The notes under the pieces are model-generated. The model saw only the letters and a list, made by a program, of their open reading frames with translations. It searched no databases and was not told the DNA's origin. This document shows positions 27,072-35,095 of a stretch of DNA of 35,847 nt, piece after piece. The translations under genes were made by a program, and so were the position numbers. This DNA is from Streptacidiphilus pinicola (lineage in GTDB: Bacteria > Actinomycetota > Actinomycetes > Streptomycetales > Streptomycetaceae). Location: assembly GCF_003258295.1 (NCBI RefSeq), contig NZ_QKYN01000122.1, positions 565 through 36,411 on the forward strand, in the 5' to 3' direction. Within the stretch, counting starts at the first letter, position 1. The number at the start of each line of letters is the position of its first letter.

Positions 27072-27716
27072 ATGAAGATCGCAGTTCTCGGCACCGGCGA
27101 GGTCGGCCACACGCTCGCCACCCGGCTGGCCGGCCTCGGGCACCAGGTCACCATGGGCTCGCGCAGCGCGGACAACCCCGCCGCGAAGGAGTGGGCGGCG
27201 GCCAACGCCGCCGCCCACGGCACCTTCGCCGACGCGGCGGCCGACGCCGAGCTCGTCGTCAACGCGACCGGCGGACTCGTCTCCCTGGCCGCGCTGACCG
27301 CGGCGGGCGCGGAGAACCTGCGCGGCAAGGTCGTCGTCGACGTCTCCAACCCGCTCGACTTCTCGGAGGGCTTCCCGCCGAAGATCGCCACGCCGGACGG
27401 CGTCAGCGTCGCCGAGCAGCTGCAGCGCGCCTTCCCCGAGGCGCGCGTGGTGAAGACGCTCAACACGATGAACAACGCGGTCATGGTCGCCCCGGGCCGG
27501 GTCCCGGGCCACCACAACGTCTTCCTCAGCGGCGACGACGCCGACGCGAAGTCGACCGTCAGCGAGCTGCTGCAGTCCTTCGGCTGGGCGGCCGATCAGA
27601 TCATCGACCTCGGCGACGTGACCAGCGCGCGGGCCACCGAGCAACTCACCGGCCTCTGGGTCCGCCTCTACGGCGTTCTCGGCACCGGAGACTTCAACTT
27701 CGGCATCGTGCGGTAG
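27072..27716 (+). CDS. NADPH-dependent F420 reductase-type oxidoreductase
   Basis: A 214-residue Rossmann protein of the F420-dependent NADP reductase (NpdG/YraR-like) family. The opening MKIAVLGTGEVGHTLATRLAGLGHQVTMGSRS has the GxGxxG motif and an SRS that suits NADP phosphate. Then come VVNATGGLVSLAALTAAGAENLRGKVVVDVSNPLDF, VVKTLNTMNNAVMV and HNVFLSGDDADAKSTVSELLQSFGW. True Npd enzymes transfer hydride between NADPH and F420; many short relatives have unknown acceptors. AGGA at 27062-27065 sets the start at ATG 27072. It is separated from the alcohol dehydrogenase by 100 bp, so it may have its own promoter. Confidence 0.87.
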   Translation: MKIAVLGTGEVGHTLATRLAGLGHQVTMGSRSADNPAAKEWAAANAAAHGTFADAAADAELVVNATGGLVSLAALTAAGAENLRGKVVVDVSNPLDFSEGFPPKIATPDGVSVAEQLQRAFPEARVVKTLNTMNNAVMVAPGRVPGHHNVFLSGDDADAKSTVSELLQSFGWAADQIIDLGDVTSARATEQLTGLWVRLYGVLGTGDFNFGIVR

Positions 27717-27723
27717 TGGCACC

Positions 27724-27831
27724 ACCCAGGGGCGCGGGGAACTGCGCGAGAACCCCACCCGAGGGGGCCGGCCCTGTCCGCTCGGGATCGTGGCCCAGGG
27801 TGGCTTGTCGCGCAGCCCCGCGCCCCTGGGT
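27724..27831. terminator. Long intergenic palindrome between convergent genes
   Basis: The left arm ACCCAGGGGCGCGGGG (27724-27739), then AA and CTGCGCGA, pairs with the right arm TCGCGCAG plus CCCCGCGCCCCTGGGT (27808-27831), leaving only the AA bulged. It spans the whole gap between the F420 reductase-like and GlxA-like genes and repeats the element seen at 17005 and 12201. Probably a bidirectional terminator belonging to a dispersed repeat family. Confidence 0.75.
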
Positions 27832-27844
27832 CGTGCAACTCCCC

Positions 27845-28831
27845 TCAGTCCACAGCCTTGAACGTCCTCCGGTACGCGGTCGGGGAGACGCCCAGCACGG
27901 AGTGCATGTGTTGGCGCAGGCTCGCCGCGCTGCCGAAGCCCACGGCGTGGGCGACGCGGTCCACCGTCAGTTCGCCCTGCTCCAGCAGGCGACGCGCGCG
28001 GTGGACGCGTTGGACGAGGAGCCATTGGACGGGGCTCTGCCCGGTCTCCTCGCGGAAGCGGCGGGTGAAGGTGCGGACGCTCATGCCGCAGCGCTCGGCG
28101 AGGAGGCCGAGGGTGAGGTTGTCCGCGAGGTGTTCCAGCGCGTGGGCGCGGGCCGGGGCCGTGCCGGAGGCGCCGGGTTCCGGGACGGCCACCTCGACGT
28201 ACTGGGCCTGGCCGCCCTCACGCCACGGCGCAACGACGCAGCGGCGGGCCACGTGGTTGGCCACGGCGGAGCCGAGATCACGGCGGACGATGTGCAGGCA
28301 CAGGTCGATGCCCGCCGCGACGCCGCCGGAGGTCAGCACCTCGCCGTCGTCGGTGAACAGCACGTCAGGGTCGAGCAGCACCTGCGGGAACAGCTGCCGG
28401 AAGCGGTCGGTGTAACGCCAGTGCGTCGTCGCGCGGCGGCCGTCCAGCAGGCCGGCCGCGGCGAGGACGAAGGAGCCGGTACAGATGGAGACCACCCGGG
28501 TGCCGGGCCGGACGAAGCCGAGTGCGCGCTCCAGCTCGGGCGTGAGCCGGCCGTCCGTGAAGACGGGGCCGAGCTCGAAGGAGGCCGGGACGATCACGGT
28601 GTCGGCCTCGGCCAGCAGCTCCGGGCCGTGCTCGACGACGACGCGGAAGTCGCTGCTGGTGCGCACCGGCTCGCCGTCCAAGGAGCAGGTGCGGACGCGG
28701 TAGTGGGGAGCCTCGTCCTTCTCGTGCGCGGACTCGAAGACGCGCGAGGGCGTGGAGAGCTCGAAGGCGACCACGCCCTCCATCGCCAGGACGGCGACCT
28801 CGTGTGGGCGGGAAGCAGTACGCGTGGCCAT
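27845..28831 (-). CDS. GlxA-family AraC-type transcriptional regulator (DJ-1/PfpI domain plus AraC HTH)
   Basis: A 328-residue protein. Residues about 10-180 are a class-I glutamine-amidotransferase/DJ-1-like domain, with the nucleophile-elbow Cys in VVSICTGSFVLAAAGLLDGRRATTHW and LTSGGVAAGIDLCLHIV. In GlxA regulators this domain is thought to bind a ligand. Residues about 230-325 hold the two HTHs of AraC/XylS: LTLGLLAERCGMSVRTFTRRFREETGQSP and VDRVAHAVGFGSAASLRQHMHSVLGVSPTAYRRTF. It is divergent from the MFS carrier (88 bp between starts), so control of that transporter is the obvious hypothesis. It is the only dedicated regulator inside the catabolic region. Confidence 0.92.
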   Translation of the reverse strand: MATRTASRPHEVAVLAMEGVVAFELSTPSRVFESAHEKDEAPHYRVRTCSLDGEPVRTSSDFRVVVEHGPELLAEADTVIVPASFELGPVFTDGRLTPELERALGFVRPGTRVVSICTGSFVLAAAGLLDGRRATTHWRYTDRFRQLFPQVLLDPDVLFTDDGEVLTSGGVAAGIDLCLHIVRRDLGSAVANHVARRCVVAPWREGGQAQYVEVAVPEPGASGTAPARAHALEHLADNLTLGLLAERCGMSVRTFTRRFREETGQSPVQWLLVQRVHRARRLLEQGELTVDRVAHAVGFGSAASLRQHMHSVLGVSPTAYRRTFKAVD

Positions 28832-28919
28832 GACGCCACTCTGCTCCTGGCCTGATCCTTGCGCAAGGTGGCCTTCGGGCCACTCGCTGCCGCGCCGCCC
28901 GGCACGGCAAGCTCCTCGG

Positions 28920-30254
28920 GTGACCGATCAGCTTGAATCCACCCCCGCCGTCGAGAGTCCCGGCCACACTCGACCGAACGGGCCGCGCCTGCACTACGCG
29001 TGGATCGTCGCCGCCGTCGCACTCGTCGTCCTGGTCGGCGCGGCGGGCTTCCGCTCCACGCCGTCCCTGCTGATGGAACCGCTGCACCACGAGTTCGGCT
29101 GGTCGCACGGCCTGGTCGGCACCGCCGTCTCGATCAACGTGCTGCTCAACGGACTGGCGGCGCCGTTCGCCGCCGCGCTGATGGACCGCTTCGGCATCCG
29201 TCCCGTGGTCTCCGCCGCGCTCGCCGTGATGGCGCTCGGGGCGGGCGTGACCATCGTCATGGACCAGCCGTGGGAACTGCTGCTCGGCTGGGGCTTCCTC
29301 GTCGGCCTCGGCTCCGGCTCGATGGCGCTCGCGTTCAGCGCGACCGTCACCGCGCGCTGGTTCGTGGCCCAGCGCGGCCTGGTCACGGGGGTGCTGACGG
29401 CCGCGAGCGCCGCGGGCAACCTGGTGTTCCTGCCGGTGCTGGCCTGGCTGGTGCAGCAGTACGGCTGGCGCAGCGCCTCGATCACGGTGGCGGTCTGCGC
29501 GCTCGCGGTGGTGCCGGTCGTGGCGCTGCTGATGCGCGAGCGCCCCTCGGACCTCGGCCTGCTGCCCTACGGCGCGCCCGAGGACCACGTCGAGCCGGAG
29601 GTGCCCGCCGGACGCGGCCTGCGTGCGGTGCGGGTGCTCCGCGAGGCGGCGCGCACCCGCGCGTTCTGGCTGCTGACCGGCTCGTTCGCGATCTGCGGCG
29701 CCACCACCAACGGCCTGGTCGGTACGCACTTCATCCCGGCCGCCGGCGACCACGGGATGGCCGAGACCGCCGCGGCCTCGCTGCTCGCGCTGGTGGGCAT
29801 CTTCGACGTGGTCGGCACCGTCTTCTCCGGCTGGCTGACCGACCGTCTGGACTCGCGCAAGCTGCTCGGCGTCTACTACGTGCTGCGCGGCGCCTCGCTG
29901 CTGGTGCTGCCGGTGCTGTTCGCCAGGACCGTGCACCCGAGCATGGTCGTCTTCATCATGTTCTACGGCCTGGACTGGGTCGCCACGGTGCCGCCGACGG
30001 TGGCGCTGTGCCGGGAGTGGTTCGGCGACGACGCGCCGGTGGTGTTCGGCTGGGTGCTCTGCGGCCACCAGGTCGGCGCGGCGATCGTCGCTGCCCTGGC
30101 CGGGGTGATCCGCGACCAGCTCGGCAGCTACGACCTCGCCTGGTACGGGGCGGGCGCGCTCTGCGCGGTCGCGGCCGCCTGCTCGCTGATGCTGCGCCGG
30201 CCCGGCGCGGAGGAAGGGACGCCGCTGCGCCCTACTGTTCCCGCAGCTGCCTGA
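28920..30254 (+). CDS. Major facilitator superfamily transporter (monocarboxylate/oxalate-type)
   Basis: A 444-residue integral membrane protein with about 12 hydrophobic helices, starting after a short polar N-tail (helix 1 about 23-43, YAWIVAAVALVVLVGAAGF). The loop 2-3 MFS signature is MDRFGIRPVV, the central loop is about 190-220 (MRERPSDLGLLPYGAPED), and the matching loop 8-9 motif is SGWLTDRLDSRKLLG. Overall it resembles oxalate/formate- and monocarboxylate-type carriers, so import of the carboxylic acid handled by this region is plausible but unproven. GTG 28920 (VTDQLESTP) is the likely start; a longer frame upstream runs into the divergent GlxA-like gene. Its last 23 bp overlap the end of the convergent flavin reductase gene. 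Confidence 0.87.
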   Translation: MTDQLESTPAVESPGHTRPNGPRLHYAWIVAAVALVVLVGAAGFRSTPSLLMEPLHHEFGWSHGLVGTAVSINVLLNGLAAPFAAALMDRFGIRPVVSAALAVMALGAGVTIVMDQPWELLLGWGFLVGLGSGSMALAFSATVTARWFVAQRGLVTGVLTAASAAGNLVFLPVLAWLVQQYGWRSASITVAVCALAVVPVVALLMRERPSDLGLLPYGAPEDHVEPEVPAGRGLRAVRVLREAARTRAFWLLTGSFAICGATTNGLVGTHFIPAAGDHGMAETAAASLLALVGIFDVVGTVFSGWLTDRLDSRKLLGVYYVLRGASLLVLPVLFARTVHPSMVVFIMFYGLDWVATVPPTVALCREWFGDDAPVVFGWVLCGHQVGAAIVAALAGVIRDQLGSYDLAWYGAGALCAVAAACSLMLRRPGAEEGTPLRPTVPAAA

Positions 30255-30858
30255 AGTTGCTGCGGTAGAAGACCAGCGGACCGGCCTGCTCGCCGCGCGG
30301 CGCGGCGAGCTCCCGGATCCGGCCCAGCACGATCAGGTGGTCCCCGCCGGTGTGCACGGCGTGGATGGTGCAGTCCACCCACGCCAGCGCGCCCTCCAGC
30401 CGCGGCGAACCCGTGGCCGGCGCCGCCTGCCAGGCGACGCCCGCGAACTTGTCCGCCCCGGTGGACGCGCTGACGGCGAAGGACCGGCACAACTCGCCCT
30501 GGTCGTCGGCCAGCACGTTGACGCAGAACGCGCCCGCGCGCGCGATCCGCGGCCAACTGGTCGAGGTCCGCGCCACGTTGAAGCAGATCAACGGGGGGTC
30601 CAGGGAGAGGGACGAGAAGGACTGGCAGGCGAACCCCACCGGCTGTCCGTCCTCACCGGCAGCGGTGATCACGGTGATCCCGGTGGCGAAGTGGCCCAGC
30701 GCGTCCCGCAACTGCCGGTTTTCCGCGGCCTCCTGGAGCGCGGGCTCGGCCGCCTCCTCCGCCAGCACGGCCTCCTCCACAGTGGGCGCGACACTCAGCG
30801 GCGCCCCGACCGCCCGCAGATAGCGGACGGCGGCCACCGCCATTCCTTCGTGCCCCAT
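30232..30858 (-). CDS. Flavin reductase-like FMN-binding protein (HsaB/HpaC type)
   Basis: A 208-residue protein. After a 45-residue Ala/Glu-rich N-terminal extension the flavin-reductase domain reads LRDALGHFATGITVITAAGEDGQPVGFACQSFSSLSLDPPLICFNVARTSTSWPRI, then FCVNVLADDQGELCRSFA and KFAGVAW, ending HLIVLGRIRELA and GPLVFYRSNFRQL. It should reduce FMN or FAD with NAD(P)H and usually supplies a two-component monooxygenase. No oxygenase subunit is visible in the window, so either the partner is elsewhere or it serves another role. ATG 30858, or ATG 30843 as a shorter start. A half copy of the regulon operator (TTGAATCTGATG, 30893-30904) lies 35 bp upstream of its start. Confidence 0.88.
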   Translation of the reverse strand: MGHEGMAVAAVRYLRAVGAPLSVAPTVEEAVLAEEAAEPALQEAAENRQLRDALGHFATGITVITAAGEDGQPVGFACQSFSSLSLDPPLICFNVARTSTSWPRIARAGAFCVNVLADDQGELCRSFAVSASTGADKFAGVAWQAAPATGSPRLEGALAWVDCTIHAVHTGGDHLIVLGRIRELAAPRGEQAGPLVFYRSNFRQLREQ

Positions 30859-30936
30859 GCTTCGCTCCTCCGCTTCGTCCCGCTGCCACCGATTGAATCT
30901 GATGCCCTGGTTCCATGGCCAGTGAAGCCAGTGCAG

Positions 30937-31731
30937 CTAACGCCCCTCGAATTTCGCTGCACGCCGTTCCACGAACGCGCGGACGCCTTCCTGCGCATCG
31001 TGCGTCGTCATGTTGATCTCCTGCGCGGTCGCCTCCGCCGCGAACGAGGCGGCCCGGTCCCCGTCGAGGGACGCGTTGACCAGAGCCTTCGTCAGTGCGT
31101 AGGCCCGCGTCGGCCCGGTGGCGAGGCGGTCGGCCCACTCGGCCACCACCTTCTCCAGCTCCGGGCCCGGCACGACCCGGTTGACCAGGCCGATCCGTTC
31201 CGCGTCCGCCGCGCGCACCTTCTCGCCCAGGAAGAGCAGCTCCTTGGCCCGCTGCACGCCCACCAGCCGTGGCAGCAGCCAGGCCGCGCCGCCGTCCGGG
31301 ACGAGCCCGCGCTTGGCGAAGACCTGGACCAGCGAGGCCTCCTCCGCCGCGACCACCAGGTCGCAGGCCAGCGCCAGCTGGACGCCGATCCCGGCGGCCA
31401 CGCCGTTGAGCGCGCAGAGCACCGGCTTCTCGCAGTCCAGCACGGCGGAGACCATCCGCTGCACGCCCTGCCGCAGCATCCGTGCGACGTCCCCCGGAAT
31501 TCGCTCTCCCTCTGCGCCGCCGCTCAGGTCCGCCCCGGAGCAGAAGGCGCGCCCGGCGCCGGTCAGCACCACGACCCGCACGTTCCGGTCCGCCGACGCC
31601 TGCTCCAGCGCGGCGATCAGCCGCTCCCGCAGCTCCGCCGTGACGGCGTTCAGCGCCTCGGGGCGGTTCAGCGTCAGCCGCCGCACCCCGTTCCCCGCGT
31701 CGTCCTCGACCAGCAGCACCGCGTCGCTCAC
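30937..31731 (-). CDS. Enoyl-CoA hydratase/isomerase family protein
   Basis: A 264-residue crotonase-fold enzyme. RLTLNRPEALNAVTAELRERLIAAL, the oxyanion-hole segment GAGRAFCSGADLSGG and the second block PVLCALNGVAAGIGVQLALACDLVVAAEEASLVQVFAKRGLVPDGGAAWLLPRLVG are all present. PDGG replaces the second catalytic Glu of classical hydratases, as in PaaG-like isomerases, so isomerase or hydratase activity cannot be decided. Its GTG start (31731) overlaps the TGA of the upstream ADP-forming synthetase (4-bp GTGA), so the two are translationally coupled. An alternative GTG at 31737 is less likely. It fits a beta-oxidation step on the CoA esters made in this region. Confidence 0.9.
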   Translation of the reverse strand: MSDAVLLVEDDAGNGVRRLTLNRPEALNAVTAELRERLIAALEQASADRNVRVVVLTGAGRAFCSGADLSGGAEGERIPGDVARMLRQGVQRMVSAVLDCEKPVLCALNGVAAGIGVQLALACDLVVAAEEASLVQVFAKRGLVPDGGAAWLLPRLVGVQRAKELLFLGEKVRAADAERIGLVNRVVPGPELEKVVAEWADRLATGPTRAYALTKALVNASLDGDRAASFAAEATAQEINMTTHDAQEGVRAFVERRAAKFEGR

Positions 31732-33884
31732 CTGCACACCGCCAGCGCGTCCAAGGCCACGACTCCCTTTCCCCGTTCCAGCACCACCAGCGGGTTGATG
31801 TCCAACTCCGCCAGCCGATCCCCGAGTTCGAGCGCCATTCGCTGAACTCGCAGCACCACGTCGACGAGCGCGTCCACGTCCATCGGCGGCAGGCCGCGCA
31901 CGCCGTCCAGCAGCGGGCGGCAGCGCAGCCGGGCCAGCGCGTCGCGCACGTCCCCGGGGCCGAACGGCGGGACCAGCACCGTGGTGTCGCGCATGACCTC
32001 GACGAAGACTCCGCCCATGCCGACCGTGACGGTCGGCCCGAACACCGCGTCGTCGGTGACGCCGACGACCATCTCGACACCCGCCTCGACCATCTGGCAG
32101 ACCAGCACGCCGTCCAGCCGGGCGATCCCGCCCGCCCGCGCGTTCTCCGTCAACTCACGGAAGGCCTCCCGTACTTGGCTGGCACTGGTCAGGCCGACCT
32201 TCACCAGTCCCAGTTCGGTCTTGTGCGCCACGTCCGGGGCGGAGCCCTTGAGGACCACCGGGTAGCCGACCACCCCGGCCGCGCGGACCGCGCCCGCGGC
32301 GCTGGTGACCAGCTGCTCGCGCGGGACCCGGATGCCGTAGGAGCGCAGCAGCTGCTTGGCCGCGAACTCGCTGAGCTTCTCGCCGCCGCGCAGCAGCCGC
32401 TCCGCCTTCGCCTTGCCGGCGCAGGCCTCGCGCGGGGCCTCGTCGAAGGGGGAGCGGTAGGAGCGGACGAACTCGTGGTGCCGCAGGTAGGCGGAGACCG
32501 CCTTCACGCAGTTGCCGAAGGTGCGGAAGACCGCGACCCGCGAGGAGCCGAGCAGCGTCTCCCGGTAGGCCGCCTCGGTGCCGACCGGGGAGCCCCAGAT
32601 GACGCAGACCAGCTTGTCCGTGGTCTCCGCGACCTCGACCAGGTCCTGCGCCAGCTTGTCGCTCATCGGCGGGAACGGGCCGGTGATCGGGCAGATCAGC
32701 ACGCCCACGTCCGGGTCGTCCAGGATCGCGTCCAGGATTCTGCGCCCGCGCCAGTCGCCGACCGGGTGGCCGCCGTTGTCGACGGGGTTGGCCACACTCA
32801 GGTACTCGGGAATCCACTGGTGCAGCTCGTCCTGCTTGGCCTGCGACAGGCGCGGCAGCGTGAGCCCGGCCGCCGAGGCCATGTCGGCCAGGTGCGCGCC
32901 GGTGCCACCGGAGATGGAGTAGACGACGACACCGGGCGCCCGCGGCGGCTTGGCCCGCGCCAGCAGGGCCGCGGTGTCCTGGAGCTCGTCCAGGCCCTCC
33001 ACGCGGATCACGCCGAACTGGCGGAAGGCCGCGTCCACGACGTCGTCCGCGCCGGTCAGCTTGCCGGTGTGGGACTGCGCCATCCGCGCGCCCTCGTCGG
33101 TGCGGCCGACCTTGACGGCGACGACCGGCACGCCGCGCCGGGCGGCGTGGTCCGCGGCCAGCAGGAAGGCCCGGCCGTCCTTGATGCCCTCGATGTAGGC
33201 GGCCATGGCGCCGATCTCGGGCTGGTCGGCGAACCACTGCACGAAGTCGGCGACCTCGAGGTCGGCCTCGTTGCCCGTCGGTGCCCAGTGGCTGAGCCGG
33301 ATGCCCAGCTCCTGCAGCGCGAACAGCGGCCGGCCCTGGTGCCCGGACTGGGTGATCAGCGCGATCGCCGGGCCGGAGAGGTCCTCGCGGAACCGCTCGA
33401 AGGCGTTGAGGTTGGTGTTCGGGCCGAGCAGCCGCAGGCCCGTCGGGGCCTCCGCGACCAGGCTCTCCAGCCGCCGCTGCGCCTCGCGCCCGCGCTCGCC
33501 GGTCTCGGCGAAGCCGGAGGCGAAGGCCACCGCGAACTTCACCTTCGCCTCGATCAACTGCGGCAGCACGGCCGCCGGATCGGCGAGCAGGACGACCGCC
33601 AGGTCGATCGGGTCCGCGTCCGGGTCGGCCGGGATCGAGGCGAGGTAGGGGTAGCAGGGCAGCCCGTCGACCTCGTCCCGTCCGGGATTGACCGGGTACA
33701 TCCGCGCCCCGACCCGCTCCGACCAGGCGCGCAGCTGCTTGGTGATCCCGGTGTTGGGCCGGTCCGGCGTGTCGGACGCCCCGATGACGGCGACGGACGC
33801 GGGCCGGAAGAAGCGGTCCAGGTCCACCGCGCGCGGGCGTAGTGCCCGTCCGCTCGCGTCGCTCTCGGTGTCCGTCTCCCGCAT
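31728..33884 (-). CDS. ADP-forming acyl-CoA synthetase, single-chain (acetate-CoA ligase family)
   Basis: A 718-residue protein joining the CoA-binding/ligase domains (alpha-type) and the ATP-grasp domain (beta-type). The N-terminal Rossmann CoA site is FFRPASVAVIGASDTPDRPNTGITKQL, followed by the ligase part with TQSGHQGRPLFA. The phospho-His candidate is in MAQSHTGKLTGADDVVDAAF (His near residue 272). After a hinge come SEFAAKQLLRSYGIRVPREQLV, GYPVVLKGSAPDVAHKTELGLVKVGL and the ATP-grasp ending ELDINPLVVLERGKGVVALDALAV. It interconverts an acyl-CoA, ADP and phosphate with the acid, CoA and ATP; related actinobacterial proteins act on varied acids. ATG 33884 lies 46 bp from operator C. It heads a unit with the enoyl-CoA hydratase. 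Confidence 0.9.
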   Translation of the reverse strand: MRETDTESDASGRALRPRAVDLDRFFRPASVAVIGASDTPDRPNTGITKQLRAWSERVGARMYPVNPGRDEVDGLPCYPYLASIPADPDADPIDLAVVLLADPAAVLPQLIEAKVKFAVAFASGFAETGERGREAQRRLESLVAEAPTGLRLLGPNTNLNAFERFREDLSGPAIALITQSGHQGRPLFALQELGIRLSHWAPTGNEADLEVADFVQWFADQPEIGAMAAYIEGIKDGRAFLLAADHAARRGVPVVAVKVGRTDEGARMAQSHTGKLTGADDVVDAAFRQFGVIRVEGLDELQDTAALLARAKPPRAPGVVVYSISGGTGAHLADMASAAGLTLPRLSQAKQDELHQWIPEYLSVANPVDNGGHPVGDWRGRRILDAILDDPDVGVLICPITGPFPPMSDKLAQDLVEVAETTDKLVCVIWGSPVGTEAAYRETLLGSSRVAVFRTFGNCVKAVSAYLRHHEFVRSYRSPFDEAPREACAGKAKAERLLRGGEKLSEFAAKQLLRSYGIRVPREQLVTSAAGAVRAAGVVGYPVVLKGSAPDVAHKTELGLVKVGLTSASQVREAFRELTENARAGGIARLDGVLVCQMVEAGVEMVVGVTDDAVFGPTVTVGMGGVFVEVMRDTTVLVPPFGPGDVRDALARLRCRPLLDGVRGLPPMDVDALVDVVLRVQRMALELGDRLAELDINPLVVLERGKGVVALDALAVCR

Positions 33885-33930
33885 GGCGCGCCTCCGATCC
33901 GGTCTGTACTGCCGACTGTCCCGCCGTCTG

Positions 33931-33953
33931 TAATCTGACGTACCATCAGATTA
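33931..33953. promoter_or_regulatory. TetR-type operator, site C
   Basis: Arms TAATCTGA (33931-33938) and TCAGATTA (33946-33953) are perfect around the spacer CGTACCA, centred at 33942. It matches sites A and B over the AATCTGACG...TCAGATT frame. It lies 46 bp from the synthetase start on the minus strand. Confidence 0.83.
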
Positions 33954-33985
33954 CTGTCGGGGGCGCTTCTCAGGAAGACGTCGAA

Positions 33986-34000
33986 CTGACGCTGCGTCAG
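33986..34000. promoter_or_regulatory. TetR-type operator, site D (CTGACGC-T-GCGTCAG)
   Basis: A perfect 7+1+7 inverted repeat centred at 33993, 51 bp (about five helical turns) from site C. It sits just before the GGGGAGG of the DoxX-type gene at 34023. The outer AT-rich flanks of sites A-C are weaker here. Confidence 0.8.
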
Positions 34001-34022
34001 TAATGGGATGGGGAGGTCGCCC

Positions 34023-34487
34023 GTGCAGTCGGTGCACACCTATGGGCTCTCGGCGGCCCAGTGGTTCGCGGTCCTACGGATCGGTCTCGGCCTGTGGTGG
34101 CTGGAGAGCTGGCGCCACAAGGACAAGAAGGGCTGGCTGCAGCGCTCCACCGGCATCGAGTGGGCCAAGGGCGTCGCCTCCCGGCACCGCTGGGGTTTCG
34201 TGCGCGACTCCTTCGACCGCGTGGTGGCCCCGCGCCCGCGGCTGATGGCCTACGTCGTCGTCTTCGCCGAGCTCGCTCTCGGCCTCGGCCTCACCTTCGG
34301 GCTGCTCAGTCCGATCGCGCTCGCGGCCGGCCTGCTGCTCAACCTCCTCTACTTCGTCCTGATGATCCACGACTGGGCGGAGCAGGGGCAGAACCTGATG
34401 ATGGCGCTGGCTTCGCTGGTCTGCCTGCTCGCGATGAGCTGGCAGTGCTGGTCCCTCGACCGTGTCCTCCACCTCTTCGGCGCCTGA
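34023..34487 (+). CDS. DoxX/DoxD-like membrane protein
   Basis: A 154-residue protein with about four hydrophobic helices: 10-25, 76-95, 97-117 and 121-142. The pattern WFAVLRIGLGLWWLESWRHKDKKGWLQ, then RLMAYVVVFAELALGLGLTFGLLSPIALAAGLLLNLLYFVLMIHDWAEQGQNLMM, resembles the small subunit of thiosulfate:quinone oxidoreductase and DoxX proteins, which pass electrons to quinone or support membrane redox enzymes. Here it could link an oxidation step to the respiratory chain; this is inference. GGGGAGG sits 6-7 bp before GTG 34023, so ATG 34008, which overlaps that site, is rejected. It is the first gene right of operator D. Confidence 0.75.
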   Translation: MQSVHTYGLSAAQWFAVLRIGLGLWWLESWRHKDKKGWLQRSTGIEWAKGVASRHRWGFVRDSFDRVVAPRPRLMAYVVVFAELALGLGLTFGLLSPIALAAGLLLNLLYFVLMIHDWAEQGQNLMMALASLVCLLAMSWQCWSLDRVLHLFGA

Positions 34488-34515
34488 CAGATCGCTCCCG
34501 GCTCCGTTGCCCCCG

Positions 34516-34549
34516 GCTCCATCGCTCGCCCGCTCCCGCTCCATCGCTC
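34516..34549. repeat. Short direct repeat in a C-rich spacer
   Basis: GCTCCATCGCTC occurs at 34516-34527 and again at 34538-34549 (22-bp period) within the 86-bp gap between the DoxX-type and DUF35 genes. Significance unknown. Confidence 0.4.
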
Positions 34550-34573
34550 CACACGATCCGGACGGAGATCCTG

Positions 34574-34996
34574 ATGCCCTCCCCGCGCACCGACCTCCCC
34601 GAGCCCGACGCGTTCACCCAGCCCTACTGGGACGCCGCCGCCGAGGGCCGGCTGCTGCTGCGCCGCTGCCAGGGCTGCGGGCGCGCACACCACTACCCGC
34701 GCGAGTTCTGCCCGCACTGCTGGAGTGAGGACGTCGCCTGGGAGCAGGCGAGCGGCCGGGCCACCCTCTACACCTGGTCCGTCGTCCATGCGAACGACCT
34801 CCCGCCGTTCCGCGACCGGCTGCCCTACGTGGCCGCGGTCGTCGAGCTGGCGGAGGGTCCGCGGCTGATGACGACGGTGGTCGACTGCGATCCGACGGTG
34901 CTTCAGGTGGATATGGAGCTTGTAGCCGACTTTGTCGCTTTTGACGCCGAGGGTGAACCCGGTCCGCGCGTGCCCGTCTTCCGCCCCGCAGGCTGA
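34574..34996 (+). CDS. DUF35 OB-fold / Zn-ribbon protein (acyl-CoA-associated)
   Basis: A 140-residue protein. The rubredoxin-like zinc ribbon is C-Q-G-C-G...F-C-P-H-C (about 33-53), followed by an OB-fold with LYTWSVVHANDLPPFRDRLPYVAAVVEL and the closing strands PRLMTTVVDCD and ELVADFV. These proteins normally pair with a thiolase or lipid-transfer-type protein, or an acyl-CoA-acting enzyme, to bind CoA. No thiolase lies in this window, which is unusual. GGAG precedes ATG 34574. It probably shares the transcript of the DoxX-type gene under operator D. Confidence 0.88.
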   Translation: MPSPRTDLPEPDAFTQPYWDAAAEGRLLLRRCQGCGRAHHYPREFCPHCWSEDVAWEQASGRATLYTWSVVHANDLPPFRDRLPYVAAVVELAEGPRLMTTVVDCDPTVLQVDMELVADFVAFDAEGEPGPRVPVFRPAG

Positions 34997-35061
34997 GGGG
35001 TCCGCGCCAGACGCCCTGGTCGGTCAGCTCGCGCACCCACCCGGGAGCCTGACGCTGTGTG

Positions 35062-35095
35062 GTGTCTGTGACCTTAGACACATCGGGTGATGTGT
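35062..35095. promoter_or_regulatory. Two overlapping inverted repeats in the 341-bp gap before the last gene
   Basis: GTGTCT (35062-35067) and AGACAC (35076-35081) form one repeat. ACACATC (35078-35084) and GATGTGT (35089-35095) form a second that shares ACAC with the first. They are mutually exclusive as hairpins or may be regulator sites. Elsewhere in 34997-35337 I see no gene. A possible -10 TACCGT occurs near 35226 without a clear -35. Confidence 0.45.

Noticed and set aside
28752-28919. An N-terminal extension of the MFS gene from ATG 28752
   Set aside because: It would run antisense through the start of the GlxA-like gene and adds a Ser/Arg/Pro-rich tail unlike MFS proteins; GTG 28920 is preferred.
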